From: Citricoccus muralis
GTDB lineage: Bacteria > Actinomycetota > Actinomycetes > Actinomycetales > Micrococcaceae
NCBI RefSeq assembly: GCF_029637705.1
Contig: NZ_CP121252.1
Span: 2,666,001-2,730,000, forward strand
Length of the DNA stretch: 64,000 nucleotides
Direction of reading: 5' to 3'
Made by a program: the position numbers and the translations under genes. Positions 9,150 through 17,953 of the stretch are shown here, one piece after another. Numbering within the stretch: position 1 is the stretch's first letter; each line of letters opens with the position of its first letter. The notes below the pieces were generated by a model, which was not told the origin of the DNA, made no database searches, and was given only the letters and a program-made list of their open reading frames with translations.

Positions 9150-10571
9150 TCAGACCCGGTTGCGGGCGTAGACGGTCCCCGAGCGCAGGTAGACCGCCCA
9201 GGTGAAGAAGGCAAAGCCCAGGTAAGCAGCAGCGAAGCACCAGAAGGCCGTGTCGAAGGAGCCGGTGATGTTCTGTGAAGCACTGAGCACCTGTGGAATG
9301 GCGAAACCGCCGAAACCGCCAATCGCGCCGATGAAACCGAGCGCGGCGGAAGCTTTCCTCTCATGACCGATCCGGTCGTTCGCGTCTACAGAAAGCCGGA
9401 AGACCAAGGGAATCATCCGATAGCTGGCTCCATTGGCGAATCCAGTCAAGGTGAACAGCACCAGGAATAACACCAGGTACAGCCAGAAGCTGGACAGCGA
9501 CAGAGTCACCACGAGCACCACGGTCACCGCGGCCATCGCGATAAAGCAGAGGGCCGTGACCCGAGCACCGCCCACGCGGTCGGCGAGTTTACCGCCATAG
9601 GGTCGGGCCAGAGAACCGACCAGCGGCCCCATGAAGGCCAGGGAGAGAGCCGCACCGAGTACCTGGAAGCTCGAGAACTCGGGGAACTGGATGCTGACCA
9701 GTGTCGGGAAGACGGACCCGAATCCCATGAAGGAGCCGAAGGTGCCGACGTAGATCACCGCGATAATCCACAAGTGCTTTTCCTTCAGCGCTGAGAGCGA
9801 ACCCTTCACGTCGTTTTTGGCGTGTGAGAGGTTGTGCATATGCTTGCGCGCGCCCCAGGCGGCCAGCAGGATCAGCGGAATCCAGATGAGCCCGGCCACG
9901 GGGAGAGCCGGGCCGTACTGCCCGAAAGCCAGGATGGTCACGGCGACCGGCACAATGAATTGGGCGACGGCGACGCCGAGGTTGCCACCCGCGGCGTTAA
10001 TACCCAGCGCCGCCCCCTTCTCCTTCGCCGGGTAAAAGAAGGTGATGTTCGCCATCGAGCTGGCGAAGTTCCCTCCGCCAAAGCCAGCTGTGGCAGCGAC
10101 GACGAACAACACCCACACCGGGGTCTCAGGGGTAGCCAGTGCGATCGCCATGGCCGCGGTCGGGATCAGCAGAAGCAGTGCGGACACCACCGTCCAGTTC
10201 CTTCCGCCAAACATCGCCACGGTGAAGCTGTACGGGATGCGCATGGTCGCACCCACCAACGGCGGCAGCGAGACCAACCAGAACTGCTGGGATGTTGTCA
10301 GATCGAAACCAGCGGCGGGGAGGAACACCACCGTCACTGACCAGAGCTGCCAAACCGCGAAGCCCAGAAACTCACAGAAGACGGACCAGATCAGGTTGAC
10401 GCGCGCCGTCCGCCGCCCCGGCCCTTCCCAGAATTGCTCATCCTCAGGGCGCCAGTTGGTGATCCAGCGCCCTCGCGCCATCACCAGCCGATCCGTGGGG
10501 ACGTCCTGGGTCTCCACGACATGTTGGACTACGCCCTCTGATCCCGGTGCCTGCCGAACCTCTGTCTTCAT
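9150..10571 (-). CDS. narK: Nitrate/nitrite transporter, major facilitator superfamily
   Basis: A 473-residue membrane protein from the ATG at 10571; an in-frame TTG 17 codons upstream is an alternative start. The NarK/NNP signatures are present: GFGGGNFASSMANITFFYPAKEKGAAL is broken here into the nitrate signature GGGNFASSM and FFYP, and GFANGASYRMIPLVF is the second signature, together with LARPYGGKLADRVGGARVT. About twelve hydrophobic segments are visible. It would import nitrate (or exchange nitrite) for the reductase encoded 10 bases downstream. The order narK, nitrate reductase, FAD partner on one strand makes a single assimilation operon. Confidence 0.94.
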   Translation of the reverse strand: MKTEVRQAPGSEGVVQHVVETQDVPTDRLVMARGRWITNWRPEDEQFWEGPGRRTARVNLIWSVFCEFLGFAVWQLWSVTVVFLPAAGFDLTTSQQFWLVSLPPLVGATMRIPYSFTVAMFGGRNWTVVSALLLLIPTAAMAIALATPETPVWVLFVVAATAGFGGGNFASSMANITFFYPAKEKGAALGINAAGGNLGVAVAQFIVPVAVTILAFGQYGPALPVAGLIWIPLILLAAWGARKHMHNLSHAKNDVKGSLSALKEKHLWIIAVIYVGTFGSFMGFGSVFPTLVSIQFPEFSSFQVLGAALSLAFMGPLVGSLARPYGGKLADRVGGARVTALCFIAMAAVTVVLVVTLSLSSFWLYLVLFLVLFTLTGFANGASYRMIPLVFRLSVDANDRIGHERKASAALGFIGAIGGFGGFAIPQVLSASQNITGSFDTAFWCFAAAYLGFAFFTWAVYLRSGTVYARNRV

Positions 10572-10593
10572 GGTTCTACGTTCGCAAGGCGAT

Positions 10594-10620
10594 GTTTCCG
10601 CTAGCGAGGGCGTTTGTTTC
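10594..10620 (-). promoter_or_regulatory. Paired GAAAC half-sites upstream of narK
   Basis: On the narK strand two GAAAC pentamers (10620-10616 and 10598-10594) lie exactly 22 bases apart just before the start codon. GlnR boxes of actinobacteria repeat GaAAC every 22 bases with GTnAC between; the intervening GTnAC is not matched. A nitrogen-control site is plausible but weak, and it would overlap the alternative TTG start. Confidence 0.3.
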
Positions 10621-10701
10621 AACCAGGAAAAACGGGCCTCACGCGTCCTTCAGACCACAGTGAAGACCACCGACAAGGCGCCATGGATCAGCCCGAAGCC
10701 A

Positions 10702-11187
10702 TCACGGTCCTGCTAAGTCTGTAGCCGACAGCGGGTAGCGCACCCGGAAGCGCTCGCACACCACCGGCATGTCCGGGGCATAGCCGCGCGGGTTCTCGGA
10801 ATGCTCGCGCCAGAACCGCTCGTGGATGGCACGCCAGGCGGCCAGAGTGCGATCATGCTCGCCTTCCGCATGAGCGTGCTCCTCACTCACCTCCGCGAAG
10901 GGGACGACGGCGATCTCGGTGGTCTCCAGCAGCGCCCGGGGTGCCCCGCGCCCATCGAGAATGATACTGAGCTCCCCCACCGCTGGCACCGGTTCGCCGG
11001 TGTGCTCGTAGTCCCACAGCGGTGACGACGTCGCCGTCTTCACCCCGGCGAGCACCAGCTCCAACAGCCCGTCGGCGTGCTCCGGGGTCGCCCCGAACGC
11101 CCATGCTTCGGGTAGCTCCTCCGGCAATTCCGGCAACTCTGTACGGCACTGGCGCCAGAAGTCGTCAAGGGTGAGGGTCGCGGTCAT
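10702..11187 (-). CDS. ASCH domain protein
   Basis: A soluble protein of 161 residues with the ASCH fold pattern: FWRQC near the start, AWAFGATPEHADGLLELVLAGVKTATSSPLWDYEHTGEP split over the GxKxaT core (GVKTATS), then VGELSIILDGRGAPRALLETTEI and a terminal CERFRV strand. ASCH domains are PUA-like and some bind RNA or act as nucleases or deacetylases; the specific substrate is unknown. It lies upstream of narK on the same strand with a 130-base gap, so it may or may not share transcription. Confidence 0.85.
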   Translation of the reverse strand: MTATLTLDDFWRQCRTELPELPEELPEAWAFGATPEHADGLLELVLAGVKTATSSPLWDYEHTGEPVPAVGELSIILDGRGAPRALLETTEIAVVPFAEVSEEHAHAEGEHDRTLAAWRAIHERFWREHSENPRGYAPDMPVVCERFRVRYPLSATDLAGP

Positions 11188-11221
11188 GCTCCCCAGTCTA
11201 GTGGGGACCTACCGGCACAGA

Positions 11222-11551
11222 TCAGCGGAACGTCGCTCTGAAGAGCGGGTTCTTCTTCACCACGTGGCCAGCGCCGCAGGACACCGTCGCGCGGGCTCCG
11301 CTCTTCACCCAGCTGGACGATTTGGAGAAGCTGCCACCCTTGCCTGCTGAGTACCAGCCACAGGTCACGGTGATCCGATACTGCGAGCCGCTGCCGAAAC
11401 AGGTCACGGACAAATCGCGCCACTGATTGCTGGAGGTCGTGGCATTTGTACAGCTGGCCGCCTGTGCTGGCGCGGCGCCCACCACACCGGCAGAGAAGAC
11501 GAGCGCCGTTGCACAGAGGACCGTTGCAAGCTTCTGTTTGAAATTCTTCAT
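11222..11551 (-). CDS. Small secreted protein of unknown function
   Basis: The ATG with upstream AAAGG gives 109 residues. The first 31 form a classic Sec signal peptide: MKNFKQK, a hydrophobic core ending in SAGVVGAAPAQAA, with cleavage expected after AQA. The mature part of about 78 residues has four cysteines (SCTN, VTCF, VTCGW, VSCG), which could form two disulfides, and is rich in Ser, Thr and Gly with aromatic residues, suggesting a small beta-rich exported protein. I do not recognise a family. Confidence 0.7.
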   Translation of the reverse strand: MKNFKQKLATVLCATALVFSAGVVGAAPAQAASCTNATTSSNQWRDLSVTCFGSGSQYRITVTCGWYSAGKGGSFSKSSSWVKSGARATVSCGAGHVVKKNPLFRATFR

Positions 11552-11651
11552 GGTGACTGCCTTTATCCTAGTCACGTCAGTGATGTACCTCACAGACGGA
11601 CAGCACTCTGCGCCTCGCGCGCATCGACGACTACCCCTACTAGCAAGTCAC

Positions 11652-12536
11652 TCAGATCACCGCGGACGTGGACTCCTGCCCGGGCAGATCCTGGCTCGCG
11701 GCCCACGACGCCAGCAACTGGAGCCGCTCGGCGGAGGCGGAGCCTGGTTCGGCGGCGTACACCGTCAGAGTGAGCCCCGGCGCGGATTCCAGGTTCATCC
11801 CTTCGTAAGCCAGTGTCAGCTCACCGACCACGGGGTGGCAGAACACCTTGCGCCCGGTGCCATGGTGGCGCACATCGTGCTGGCCCCAGAGCCGACGGAA
11901 GTCATCACTGAGCGTGCTCAACTCCCCCACGAGATCCTGCAGCCGTCCATCATGAGGGTCGCGCCCCGCTTCGGTGCGCAGATTCGCCACCGTCACCTGG
12001 GCGTAGAAGTCCCAGTCCGGGAAGAAGCTGTGAGCGCGTTCGTCGAGAAAGGTGAACCGGGCGATATTCGGGCGGTCCGGTGACATGGCGTACACGTCAC
12101 GGTAGAAGGCACGGGCCAGCGGATTCGCAGCCACCAGGTCCATTCGGCCATTGCGGACGAATGCCGGACCGGCGGTCACCGCATCGAGCATCCACTGGAG
12201 GCTCTCGTGGGGCGGCTGTTCAGTCGAGCGACTGCGGCGCCGCGGACGCGCCGTTGGGCTGGACGCCTGCGCCAGGTCGAAGAGATGCGATCGTTCGGCG
12301 TCGTCGAGCAGCAGAGCCCGGGCCAGGGCGTCGAGCACCTCCGGAGAGGCGCCGCCGAGCGCGCCGCGCTCCAGCTTGGTGTAGTACTCCACGCTCACGC
12401 CGGCCAGCGTCGCGACCTCGCTGCGGCGCAGACCGGGCACGCGCCGGTTCGAGCCGCCGGGCAGCCCCACCTGCTGCGGCGTCACCTTCGCCCGGCGCGA
12501 GGTGAGGAACTCGCGCACATCGGCCTTGTTGTCCAT
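11652..12536 (-). CDS. XRE-type regulator with MmyB-like C-terminal domain
   Basis: Start at the ATG of MDNKADVREFLTSRRAKVTP gives 294 residues. Residues 5-75 are an XRE helix-turn-helix (RVPGLRRSEVATLAGVSVEYYTKLERG); the rest matches the MmyB-like ligand-sensing domain, with LLDAVTAGPAFVRNGRMDLVAANPLARAFY written here in part and FTFLDERAHSFFPDWD. Such regulators are abundant in actinobacteria and usually control the oxidoreductase gene next to them. Here it is divergent from the zinc alcohol dehydrogenase, with the 134 bases between holding both promoters, so repression of that gene is the natural inference. Confidence 0.92.
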   Translation of the reverse strand: MDNKADVREFLTSRRAKVTPQQVGLPGGSNRRVPGLRRSEVATLAGVSVEYYTKLERGALGGASPEVLDALARALLLDDAERSHLFDLAQASSPTARPRRRSRSTEQPPHESLQWMLDAVTAGPAFVRNGRMDLVAANPLARAFYRDVYAMSPDRPNIARFTFLDERAHSFFPDWDFYAQVTVANLRTEAGRDPHDGRLQDLVGELSTLSDDFRRLWGQHDVRHHGTGRKVFCHPVVGELTLAYEGMNLESAPGLTLTVYAAEPGSASAERLQLLASWAASQDLPGQESTSAVI

Positions 12537-12670
12537 CGTTCTACGGTAGGCCAGACCCGCCCGCCGGAGGGAGTCCCTGTCGGTACCTGTTTCGACCGGG
12601 CCTCCCAGCAGTACGCCGTCCGTGTTTTCATGGATACCAGACCAACCGCACCCCACCCCAGGAGCACCTC

Positions 12671-13693
12671 ATGCGCGCTGTCATGCTGCACGCCCCCGGC
12701 GACATCCGAGTCGAAGACATCGAACGTCCCACCCTCGTCGAGCCCACCGACGCCATCATCCGCGTCACCGCCGCCTGCATCTGCGGCTCCGACCTCTGGC
12801 CCTACCGCGGCGCTGAGGACGTCCACGGCCCCGCCGCCATGGGGCACGAATACATCGGCGTGGTCGAAGAAATCGGCGACGACGTGCGCGACATCCAGGT
12901 CGGCGACTTCGTGGTCGGCTCCTTCGTCGCCTCCGACAACACCTGCGAGATCTGCCAGGCCGGCTTCCAGTCCCGCTGCATCCACCAGGTGATGATGGGT
13001 TCCATCGGCACCCAATCCGAGTACGCCCGCATCCCCTGGGCCGACGGCACCCTGGTGAAGGTCGACGGCGAACCCACTGAAGAACAGACCAAGAGCCTGC
13101 TCGCTGCTTCTGATGTGCTCGGCACCGGCTGGTTCGCTGCTGTTGCCGCCGAAGCCGGCCCCGGCAAGACCGTCGCCGTCGTGGGCGACGGCGCGGTCGG
13201 TCTGCTGGGCATCCTGGCCGCCAAGCAGCTCGGCGCCGAACGCATCATCGCCATGTCGCGGCATGCCGACCGTCAGGCGCTGGCCCGCCAGTTCGGCGCC
13301 ACCGACATCGTCGAAGAGCGTGGCGAAGAGGGCGTGGCCCGCATTAAGGAGCTCACCGGCGGGTACGGCGCCCACTCCACCATCGAGGCCGTGGGCACCC
13401 AGGAGTCCATGCTGCAGGCCATTCACGCCACCCGTCCCGGCGGGCACGTCGGTTTCGTCGGCGTCAGCCACGGGGTCACCCTGGAGGGCATCGATCTCTT
13501 CGTCTCCACCGTGAGTCTGCTCGGCGGACCCGCCCCGGTGCGGCGGTTCTTGCCGGAGCTCATCGAGCTGATCATGACCGATCAGATCAACCCCGGCGCC
13601 GTCTTCGACCTCACCCTTCCCCTGGAAGAAGCGGCCGAGGGCTACCGCGCCATGGACGAACGACGGGCCACCAAAGTGATGCTCACGTTCTGA
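12671..13693 (+). CDS. Zinc-dependent alcohol dehydrogenase family protein
   Basis: A medium-chain dehydrogenase of 340 residues. Catalytic zinc ligands are visible as CICGSD near residue 37 and GHEYIGVVEEIG near residue 60; the segment CEICQAGFQSRC retains only part of the structural-zinc cysteine cluster. The NAD(P) fold shows VAVVGDGAVGLLGILAAKQLG near residue 170. It oxidises an alcohol or reduces an aldehyde/quinone; the substrate cannot be told. Paired with the divergent MmyB-type regulator, it is probably induced by its own substrate. Confidence 0.9.
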   Translation: MRAVMLHAPGDIRVEDIERPTLVEPTDAIIRVTAACICGSDLWPYRGAEDVHGPAAMGHEYIGVVEEIGDDVRDIQVGDFVVGSFVASDNTCEICQAGFQSRCIHQVMMGSIGTQSEYARIPWADGTLVKVDGEPTEEQTKSLLAASDVLGTGWFAAVAAEAGPGKTVAVVGDGAVGLLGILAAKQLGAERIIAMSRHADRQALARQFGATDIVEERGEEGVARIKELTGGYGAHSTIEAVGTQESMLQAIHATRPGGHVGFVGVSHGVTLEGIDLFVSTVSLLGGPAPVRRFLPELIELIMTDQINPGAVFDLTLPLEEAAEGYRAMDERRATKVMLTF

Positions 13694-13732
13694 ACCCGTG
13701 ACCTGCGGCGAGCGTAGCCGTACGATGAGTCC

Positions 13733-13936
13733 ATGAAGTTCGGCATGCGCAAGCCCTCGCTCAACAAGTCCATCGCCGCTCGCACCACCGGGCGAGCGAC
13801 CCGCGCGGTCAAGCGCGCGCTGATCCCCGGTTACGGGAAGAAGGGCATGGGTTGGCTCCGTGACCCGAAGCGTGCGGCACGCAACGCGGCCTACCAGCGC
13901 ACCACCTTCGACGTGCGCGACCTGTTCAAGAAATAG
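13733..13936 (+). CDS. Small very basic conserved protein
   Basis: A 67-residue protein with about one third Lys/Arg, starting MKFGMRKPSLNKSIAARTTG and ending in FDVRDLFKK. The central PGYGKKGMGWLRDPKRAA looks like a conserved core that I have seen only in uncharacterised small proteins of Gram-positive genomes; no function is known to me. It follows the dehydrogenase gene by 39 bases and may be cotranscribed. Its last bases overlap a decayed frame on the other strand. Confidence 0.6.
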   Translation: MKFGMRKPSLNKSIAARTTGRATRAVKRALIPGYGKKGMGWLRDPKRAARNAAYQRTTFDVRDLFKK

Positions 13937-14141
13937 CGTCGCGCAGGTCGAAGGTGGCGCGCACGTTCAGATCGGCTGGCATCGGAGCGACATTGATGCG
14001 CTGGGTTTTGGAGGACGCCGCTCCAGCGCGTTAGCGTTCGTGCACCGTCACCGAGAGCTCCACCGCGAAGTCGTGAGCATTCTGCCGCAGCGCTTTCACG
14101 CTCAGCCCGGTCAGTCCTGCGAATTCGCCAATTTTCAACAT
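13926..14141 (-). pseudogene. Remnant of a MerR-family regulator gene
   Basis: From the ATG at 14141 the frame reads MLKIGEFAGLTGLSVKALR, the unmistakable recognition start of MerR-type effector-sensing regulators, and then leaves the family (QNAHDFAVELSVTVHER) and meets TAA at 14033. The same frame stays open after that stop to 13926, ending NVRATFDLRDAIS, so it looks like an internally deleted gene whose two ends were joined. The tail overlaps the small basic protein gene on the other strand. The region between 13937 and 14321 holds nothing else that I can support as a gene. Confidence 0.55.
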
Positions 14142-14269
14142 GAGTCCATACTCCCGCCTCCCCTCACGGGAGAGTCAACACTGTAGCGGGCGAGCCACTC
14201 TGGTCAGCCCCACCCGGGTATCGGCCGTCAGTGCACTGCTCACGTCACGACAGATCCTTGACATTAATA

Positions 14270-14282
14270 TCAGGATGCCTGA
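14270..14282. promoter_or_regulatory. Short palindrome upstream of the SDR operon
   Basis: TCAGG-atg-CCTGA is a perfect 5-base inverted repeat 40 bases before the SDR start, just after a TTGACA hexamer (14258-14263). Its position suits an operator for the MarR protein encoded at the end of this operon; this is inference. Confidence 0.3.
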
Positions 14283-14321
14283 AACTCAATATGACATAGC
14301 TCACAGATTGAGGTGCTCTCG

Positions 14322-15281
14322 ATGGACGATTCAGCACACTTTCATCTCCGTGCATCCCGGGTGGAGGCCGACTCGCTGACAGGGCGAACCGCTGTAGTCA
14401 CCGGCGCAGGGCGAGGCCTGGGACGCGCCTATGCTTTCGCACTCGCTGCGGCCGGTGCACACGTCATCGTCAATGACGTCGATGAGGCAGCCGCGCACCG
14501 GGTGGTCGACGACATCCGCGAGGCTCGCGGACAGGCAACTGCGCACATCGCTGCGATCGGGCCCCTCGCCACGGCCGAGCAACTGGTGCAGACTGCGGTC
14601 GAGCACACGGGTCGACTCGACATCATGGTGGCCAACGCGGGAGTCCTTCGTGACCGTGTCGTCTGGAAGATGACCGAGGAGGATTTCGATCTCGTCGTCA
14701 GCACCCACCTCAAGGGCGCGTGGACCTGCGCCAAAGCCGCTGCGGAGCAGTTTCGGGAGCAGGGCGACGGCGGGCGGGTCATTCTGGTCGGCTCCCCCGC
14801 GGGCCAGTACGGCTCGTTCGGCCAATCCAACTATTCCAGCGCCAAGGCCGGTGTGGTCGGCCTGACACGCACCCTTTCCCTGGAACTGGCGCGGTTCAAC
14901 ATCACGGTCAACGCCATCATCCCCACGGCCCTGACGGAGATGACCGCCACCATCCCCGCCTACAGCGGATGGGTGAAGGACGTCGAAGCCGGTCGCGACC
15001 TGCCTCCGTTGGCACGCCGAGAACATGGGTTGGGAAGCACGATGGACGTCGCCCCGCTGGTGACCTGGCTTACCTCCGACGATGCGGCGGGTGTCTCTGG
15101 CCAAGCCTTGGGACTGGGCGGAGACCGAATCATCGTCTATGCGCATCCGCGAGAGGAAGCCATCGCCGATCGCGACGGGGGCTGGAGTCAGCAGGACATC
15201 TCCGACGCCTGGCATCGCGACCTCTCAAGAGCGATGCAACCCGCCGGACCGCCAGTGAAACCGTCGCCGGAGAACTGGTAG
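14322..15281 (+). CDS. Short-chain dehydrogenase/reductase (SDR)
   Basis: Classical SDR of 319 residues, with the ATG preferred over an in-frame GTG three codons earlier because TTGAGG sits at the right distance. The cofactor motif TGAGRGLGRAY is near residue 25, NAGVLRDRV near residue 105, and the catalytic Ser and YSSAK motif are near residues 150-170. The extra C-terminal 50 residues (DRDGGWSQQDISDAWHRDL) are like those of peroxisomal-type beta-oxidation 3-hydroxyacyl dehydrogenases. It is followed after seven bases by an acyl-CoA ligase, so a role in acyl-CoA breakdown is likely; the acid is unknown. Confidence 0.88.
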   Translation: MDDSAHFHLRASRVEADSLTGRTAVVTGAGRGLGRAYAFALAAAGAHVIVNDVDEAAAHRVVDDIREARGQATAHIAAIGPLATAEQLVQTAVEHTGRLDIMVANAGVLRDRVVWKMTEEDFDLVVSTHLKGAWTCAKAAAEQFREQGDGGRVILVGSPAGQYGSFGQSNYSSAKAGVVGLTRTLSLELARFNITVNAIIPTALTEMTATIPAYSGWVKDVEAGRDLPPLARREHGLGSTMDVAPLVTWLTSDDAAGVSGQALGLGGDRIIVYAHPREEAIADRDGGWSQQDISDAWHRDLSRAMQPAGPPVKPSPENW

Positions 15282-15288
15282 GGCCGCC

Positions 15289-16935
15289 ATGTTCGCCAAC
15301 TACGCCTGCATCTGGGATCGCATCGCCGAGGAACATCCGCGTCGTGCGGCCGTGCAGACGGCTACCGCCCGGCAGACCTATCAAGAATTCCGCGGCCAGG
15401 CGGAGTCCGCCGCTCGTGCGCTGAAGCATCACGGCTTCGATTCGGGTGACCGGTTGGCATTCTATCTGCACAACACTCCCGAGTATCTGGTGCTGTTCTA
15501 CGCATGCCTCAAGATCGGTGTGATCCCGGTGTCTATCAACTACCGCTACGGTGCGCGAGAGGTCTCCGAGTTGATCTCCACTAGCACCCCTCGCGGTCTG
15601 ATCTACGCACACCAGAATCAGCACGTCGTGGAAACGCTGACCACGAGCCTCTCCGCGTCCGCACTGCCGGACGTTCTGATTCACCTGGATGCAGACGATC
15701 ACACCCCGCATAGCCAGTCGTCGCCCTTCTCCAGCGCATCCTGGAACGATTTCCTGTCCACTGCGGCAGCTGACAGTGCCCATCAAGACCCGCTGACCCC
15801 TCCGCCCGATGATGCCGAACTCTATGTCTTCACGGGTGGAACCACGGGCATTCCGAAGGCCGTGGTCTGGGGCGTCAGTGATCTGCTCCACGTGCAGCAG
15901 CAATCGATCTACGGGCCGCTCGGGTGGGACCATCCCGACGACGTCGAGCAAGCCATCGACCTCGTCAGGAACACCGATCGGGCGCCGATCGTGACCCTGC
16001 CGCTGGCGCCCTTCATCCACGCCACCGCGCTCTTCACCGCCATGAACACCCTGGTGGCCGGCGGCACCGTGGTCATCAACCCGGCCGCGAGCCTGAACCC
16101 CGACGACGCGGCCCGGCTCATCATGGACCAGCGGGTCACGCAACTCGTGGTCGCGGGGGACGCCGTGGCGCTTCCTCTCTTAGACGCCCTCGAGCAGCAC
16201 GCAGGGACCCAGGACGTGCCTCTGAGATCCGTCATCAGTTCAGGAATGCGCTTCAGCGACGACACCAAGGCACGGATCCACGCCCTGGGGGAGGTCAGCA
16301 TCGTCGATATTCTCGCCTCCACGGAAGGCGGGCCGTACGCGATGGCCCTCTCACATGCGGCCTCCGACCTTCCCGCACGCTTTCGGCTCACCCCGGACGC
16401 CGTCGTGCTCGACGATCACGATGAGGATGTCAGTGACGTCGTCGGCGCTCTGGGGCTGTTGGCATACCAGGGCGCCCTGCCGCGCGGATATCTCGACGAG
16501 CCGGTCAAGACACAAGAAACCTATCCGATCATCCGCGGCGTCCGCACCGCTCGACCGGGTGACTACGTCCAGGTCGAGCAGAACCGCTATATTCAGCTGC
16601 TCGGCCGCGGTTCCTCGGTGGTCAATTCCGGCGGGGAGAAGGTCTTCCCCGGTGAAGTCGAGGAGATCATCCTGCAACTGGACGACGTCACCGACGCGGT
16701 CGTGTTCGGCGTCCACGACCCCACCTGGGGTGAGCGGGTGGCCGCGTCGGTGACGGTTTCCGAGAACAGCACGCTCACCGCGCAAGAGGTGTTTGAGCAC
16801 GTGGGTGCCCACCTTGCCGGATACAAGAAACCCCGGGTTGTGATGATTTCGGAGCGAAGCCACCGAGGACCCACGGGCAAGATCAACATGCGCGACCTCC
16901 GCACGTCCGTCACGGACCACGGCACCCGGTTCTGA
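15289..16935 (+). CDS. AMP-forming acyl-CoA synthetase
   Basis: A 548-residue ANL-superfamily ligase. The P-loop-like A3 motif is YVFTGGTTGIPKAVVWG near residue 180; the later core shows STEGGPYAM, GDYVQVEQNRYIQLLGRG and the C-terminal lysine region GYKKPRVVMI with GPTGKINMRDL. It activates a carboxylic acid with ATP to the adenylate and transfers it to CoA. The substrate is not evident. It lies in one unit with the SDR upstream and a solute-binding lipoprotein downstream, which suggests uptake and degradation of an organic acid. Confidence 0.9.
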   Translation: MFANYACIWDRIAEEHPRRAAVQTATARQTYQEFRGQAESAARALKHHGFDSGDRLAFYLHNTPEYLVLFYACLKIGVIPVSINYRYGAREVSELISTSTPRGLIYAHQNQHVVETLTTSLSASALPDVLIHLDADDHTPHSQSSPFSSASWNDFLSTAAADSAHQDPLTPPPDDAELYVFTGGTTGIPKAVVWGVSDLLHVQQQSIYGPLGWDHPDDVEQAIDLVRNTDRAPIVTLPLAPFIHATALFTAMNTLVAGGTVVINPAASLNPDDAARLIMDQRVTQLVVAGDAVALPLLDALEQHAGTQDVPLRSVISSGMRFSDDTKARIHALGEVSIVDILASTEGGPYAMALSHAASDLPARFRLTPDAVVLDDHDEDVSDVVGALGLLAYQGALPRGYLDEPVKTQETYPIIRGVRTARPGDYVQVEQNRYIQLLGRGSSVVNSGGEKVFPGEVEEIILQLDDVTDAVVFGVHDPTWGERVAASVTVSENSTLTAQEVFEHVGAHLAGYKKPRVVMISERSHRGPTGKINMRDLRTSVTDHGTRF

Positions 16936-16968
16936 GTTCACTAGCCCACCACCACACCAGGAGATGAC

Positions 16969-17949
16969 ATGCGAATCTTCAACAAGACAGCGGCACTCGC
17001 GGCCGTCACATCACTCATCATTCTGACCGGCTGCTCCTCCGACAACGACGAGCCGGCGGAAGACAGCCCAGAGATGATGCCACTCTCGGTGGGCATCATT
17101 CCGATCGGGACCATGTCGGCGATCCCTTACGGCATTGAACAGGGCATCTTCGAAGAGCACGGCCTGGACGTCACCATCAGCACCGGTGGCGGCGGTGCCG
17201 CGATGCTCCCGGCCCTGCAATCGGGCGACCTCGATGTGGTCATTGGCAACGCAGCGAATCTTCTTCAGGCCGTGGAGCAGGGCATCGACATGCGGGTCAT
17301 CTCGGGCTATTCCAGCTCGCGCCCGGAGGGGCTCGATGTGAACGGCGTGGTCGTCGACGCCGACAGTGATATCGAGACCTGGGCCGATCTGGAGGGCAAG
17401 AGCGTGGCGGTCAACGCGGTGCGCGGCCAAGGCGACGTGACGATCATGGAATCGGTGGCCGAGGATGGCGGCGACCCGGACGCCGTCAGTTTCGTTGAAC
17501 TCGCCTTCCCCGATATGCAGGCGCAGATGGAGCTGGGCAACGTCGATGCCATCTGGGTCCCCGAGCCGTTCCTCGACACGGCAGTCAACGATGACGGACA
17601 TCGTCTCCTCGGGCACCCGAACCAGATCATCCCTGGCCTACCCACCGTGGTCAGCTTCACCGACGGCGCCACCATCGAGGAGAACGCTGAGCTGATCTCG
17701 AGGTATCAGGCGGCCATGAGTGACCTGTTGGAACAGTTCATGGCCGACGAGTCCGGGAAGATCGAAGCGACCATGGACTTCATCGAAGCCCCCGAAGAGG
17801 TGGCGAAGCTGTCGATCGAGCGCGACGTCTTCGACGCCGAGATTCCCGAGGATGCGATCCGCAGCCTCAACGAAATCATGCTCAAGTACGGCTTCCTGAC
17901 GGAGGACCCGATCACCGATGAGTTCTTCTACCACCCCGCGGTACAGTAA
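16969..17949 (+). CDS. Solute-binding lipoprotein, NMT1/SsuA type
   Basis: The 326-residue protein starts with a lipoprotein signal peptide ending in the lipobox LTGC (Cys at about 22), so it is anchored outside the membrane. The mature domain follows the nitrate/sulfonate/taurine-type pattern: PIGTMSAIPYGIEQGIFEEHGLDV, then GDLDVVIGNAANLLQAVEQG and VPEPFLD. Such proteins hand small anionic or aromatic compounds to an ABC importer, but no permease or ATPase gene is next to it. Spacing of 33 bases from the ligase gene and 4 from marR argues for one operon. Confidence 0.88.
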   Translation: MRIFNKTAALAAVTSLIILTGCSSDNDEPAEDSPEMMPLSVGIIPIGTMSAIPYGIEQGIFEEHGLDVTISTGGGGAAMLPALQSGDLDVVIGNAANLLQAVEQGIDMRVISGYSSSRPEGLDVNGVVVDADSDIETWADLEGKSVAVNAVRGQGDVTIMESVAEDGGDPDAVSFVELAFPDMQAQMELGNVDAIWVPEPFLDTAVNDDGHRLLGHPNQIIPGLPTVVSFTDGATIEENAELISRYQAAMSDLLEQFMADESGKIEATMDFIEAPEEVAKLSIERDVFDAEIPEDAIRSLNEIMLKYGFLTEDPITDEFFYHPAVQ

Positions 17950-17953
17950 CTCG

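Noticed and set aside
6797-9364. Nitrate reductase start 75 codons further upstream
   Set aside because: That part overlaps narK, has no family similarity, and the ATG at 9139 has a ribosome site directly before the conserved N-terminus.
11222-11593. Longer start for the secreted protein
   Set aside because: The extra 14 residues would precede a perfect signal peptide and there is a ribosome site for the ATG at 11551.
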